6,019 bases of DNA from an uncultured Coriobacteriales bacterium (GTDB lineage: Bacteria; Actinomycetota; Coriobacteriia; Coriobacteriales; Atopobiaceae), in NCBI GenBank assembly GCA_947305035.1, contig CAMZCV010000071.1, forward strand, positions 1 through 6,019, read 5' to 3'. Of this stretch, positions 5,826-6,019 are shown piece after piece. The translations under genes and the position numbers were made by a program. Below the pieces are notes generated by a model. The model was not told the DNA's origin and ran no database searches. It saw nothing but the letters and a program-made list of their open reading frames with translations. Each line of letters opens with the position of its first letter. The stretch's first letter is position 1.

Positions 5826-6019
5826 CTAATCCTCGAACTCAGCCCTGAGGATGTTGAACACTTCCTCCACGGTCTCGTCCTCGAGGTCGGCGCGGCGGGC
5901 GACGTCCTCCGGAGAGAGTGCGAGCACGCTCTTGGCGGTGTCGCAGCCGATGGACTGGAGTTTCTCGATGACCCAGGTGTCGATCTCGTTCTCGAACTCG
6001 CTGAGGAGCACGTCCTCCT
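5826..6019 (-). CDS. nusA: Transcription termination/antitermination factor NusA, C-terminal end (Bacteroidota type, cut by window edge)
   Basis: NusA binds RNA polymerase and modulates pausing, termination and antitermination. Only the last 63 residues are in the window; the frame stays open through position 6019, so the gene continues outside. The visible part reads EDVLLSEFENEIDTWVIEKL, then SIGCDTAKSVLALSPEDVAR, RADLEDETVEEVFNILRAEFED and a TAG. This is the helical C-terminal region typical of Bacteroidota NusA (general form DEFxDEIDxWVIxxxxxIGCDTAKxVLxxxxEDLxxRxDLEEETVxEVxxILxxEFE, from memory). A GTG at 6009-6011 could look like a start, but the codons before it (GAG GAC) continue the family pattern, so it is internal. 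Its pairing with infB is the standard order. Confidence 0.85.
   Translation of the reverse strand, partial: EDVLLSEFENEIDTWVIEKLQSIGCDTAKSVLALSPEDVARRADLEDETVEEVFNILRAEFED

Noticed and set aside
6009..6011. GTG as a start for a separate small 61-residue protein
   Set aside because: The codons before it keep the NusA family pattern and the frame is open to the window edge, so it is an internal valine.

Overview
The window holds two pieces of DNA that probably do not belong to the same organism. Every recognisable gene lies on the minus strand. Positions 1 to about 5460 look like a high-GC actinobacterial chromosome, most likely class Coriobacteriia (gut Collinsella/Eggerthella-type relatives). 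Positions from about 5580 to 6019 carry the end of nusA and the beginning of infB, and both proteins read as Bacteroidota versions.

In transcription order (right to left) the left block is: a site-2-type membrane metalloprotease of family M50 (4744-5442), scpA (3957-4741, broken by a -1 frameshift near 4400), scpB (3220-3954), rluB (2406-3227), a fused cmk-plsC gene (847-2406) and ispH (11-844). The genes are packed into what looks like one operon. Gaps are 2 nt at M50/scpA, scpA/scpB and cmk-plsC/ispH; scpB and rluB overlap by 8 nt, and rluB and cmk by 1 nt. The order scpA-scpB-rluB-cmk-plsC-ispH is a widespread arrangement in Gram-positive bacteria. It groups chromosome condensation (ScpA/ScpB with SMC), 23S rRNA pseudouridylation, CMP recycling, phosphatidic acid synthesis and the last step of the MEP isoprenoid pathway. 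These are housekeeping functions that are co-transcribed rather than one pathway.

The right block has the NusA C-terminus (5826-6019, cut by the window edge) followed after 25 nt by the first 75 codons of IF-2 (5573-5800), ending abruptly at a stop. nusA-infB is a normal gene pair, but IF-2 should be several hundred residues longer. Between the infB stop and the M50 start lie about 130 bases with no recognised gene, apart from a short open frame that could be the tail of a lost upstream gene.

The most notable observations are the apparent Coriobacteriia/Bacteroidota junction between about 5457 and 5580 (an assembly or cloning chimera is the simplest explanation), the damaged scpA, and the Cmk-PlsC fusion. 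I found no tRNA, rRNA, CRISPR array, insertion sequence, riboswitch, convincing promoter or terminator, and no evidence of a new defence or mobile system.
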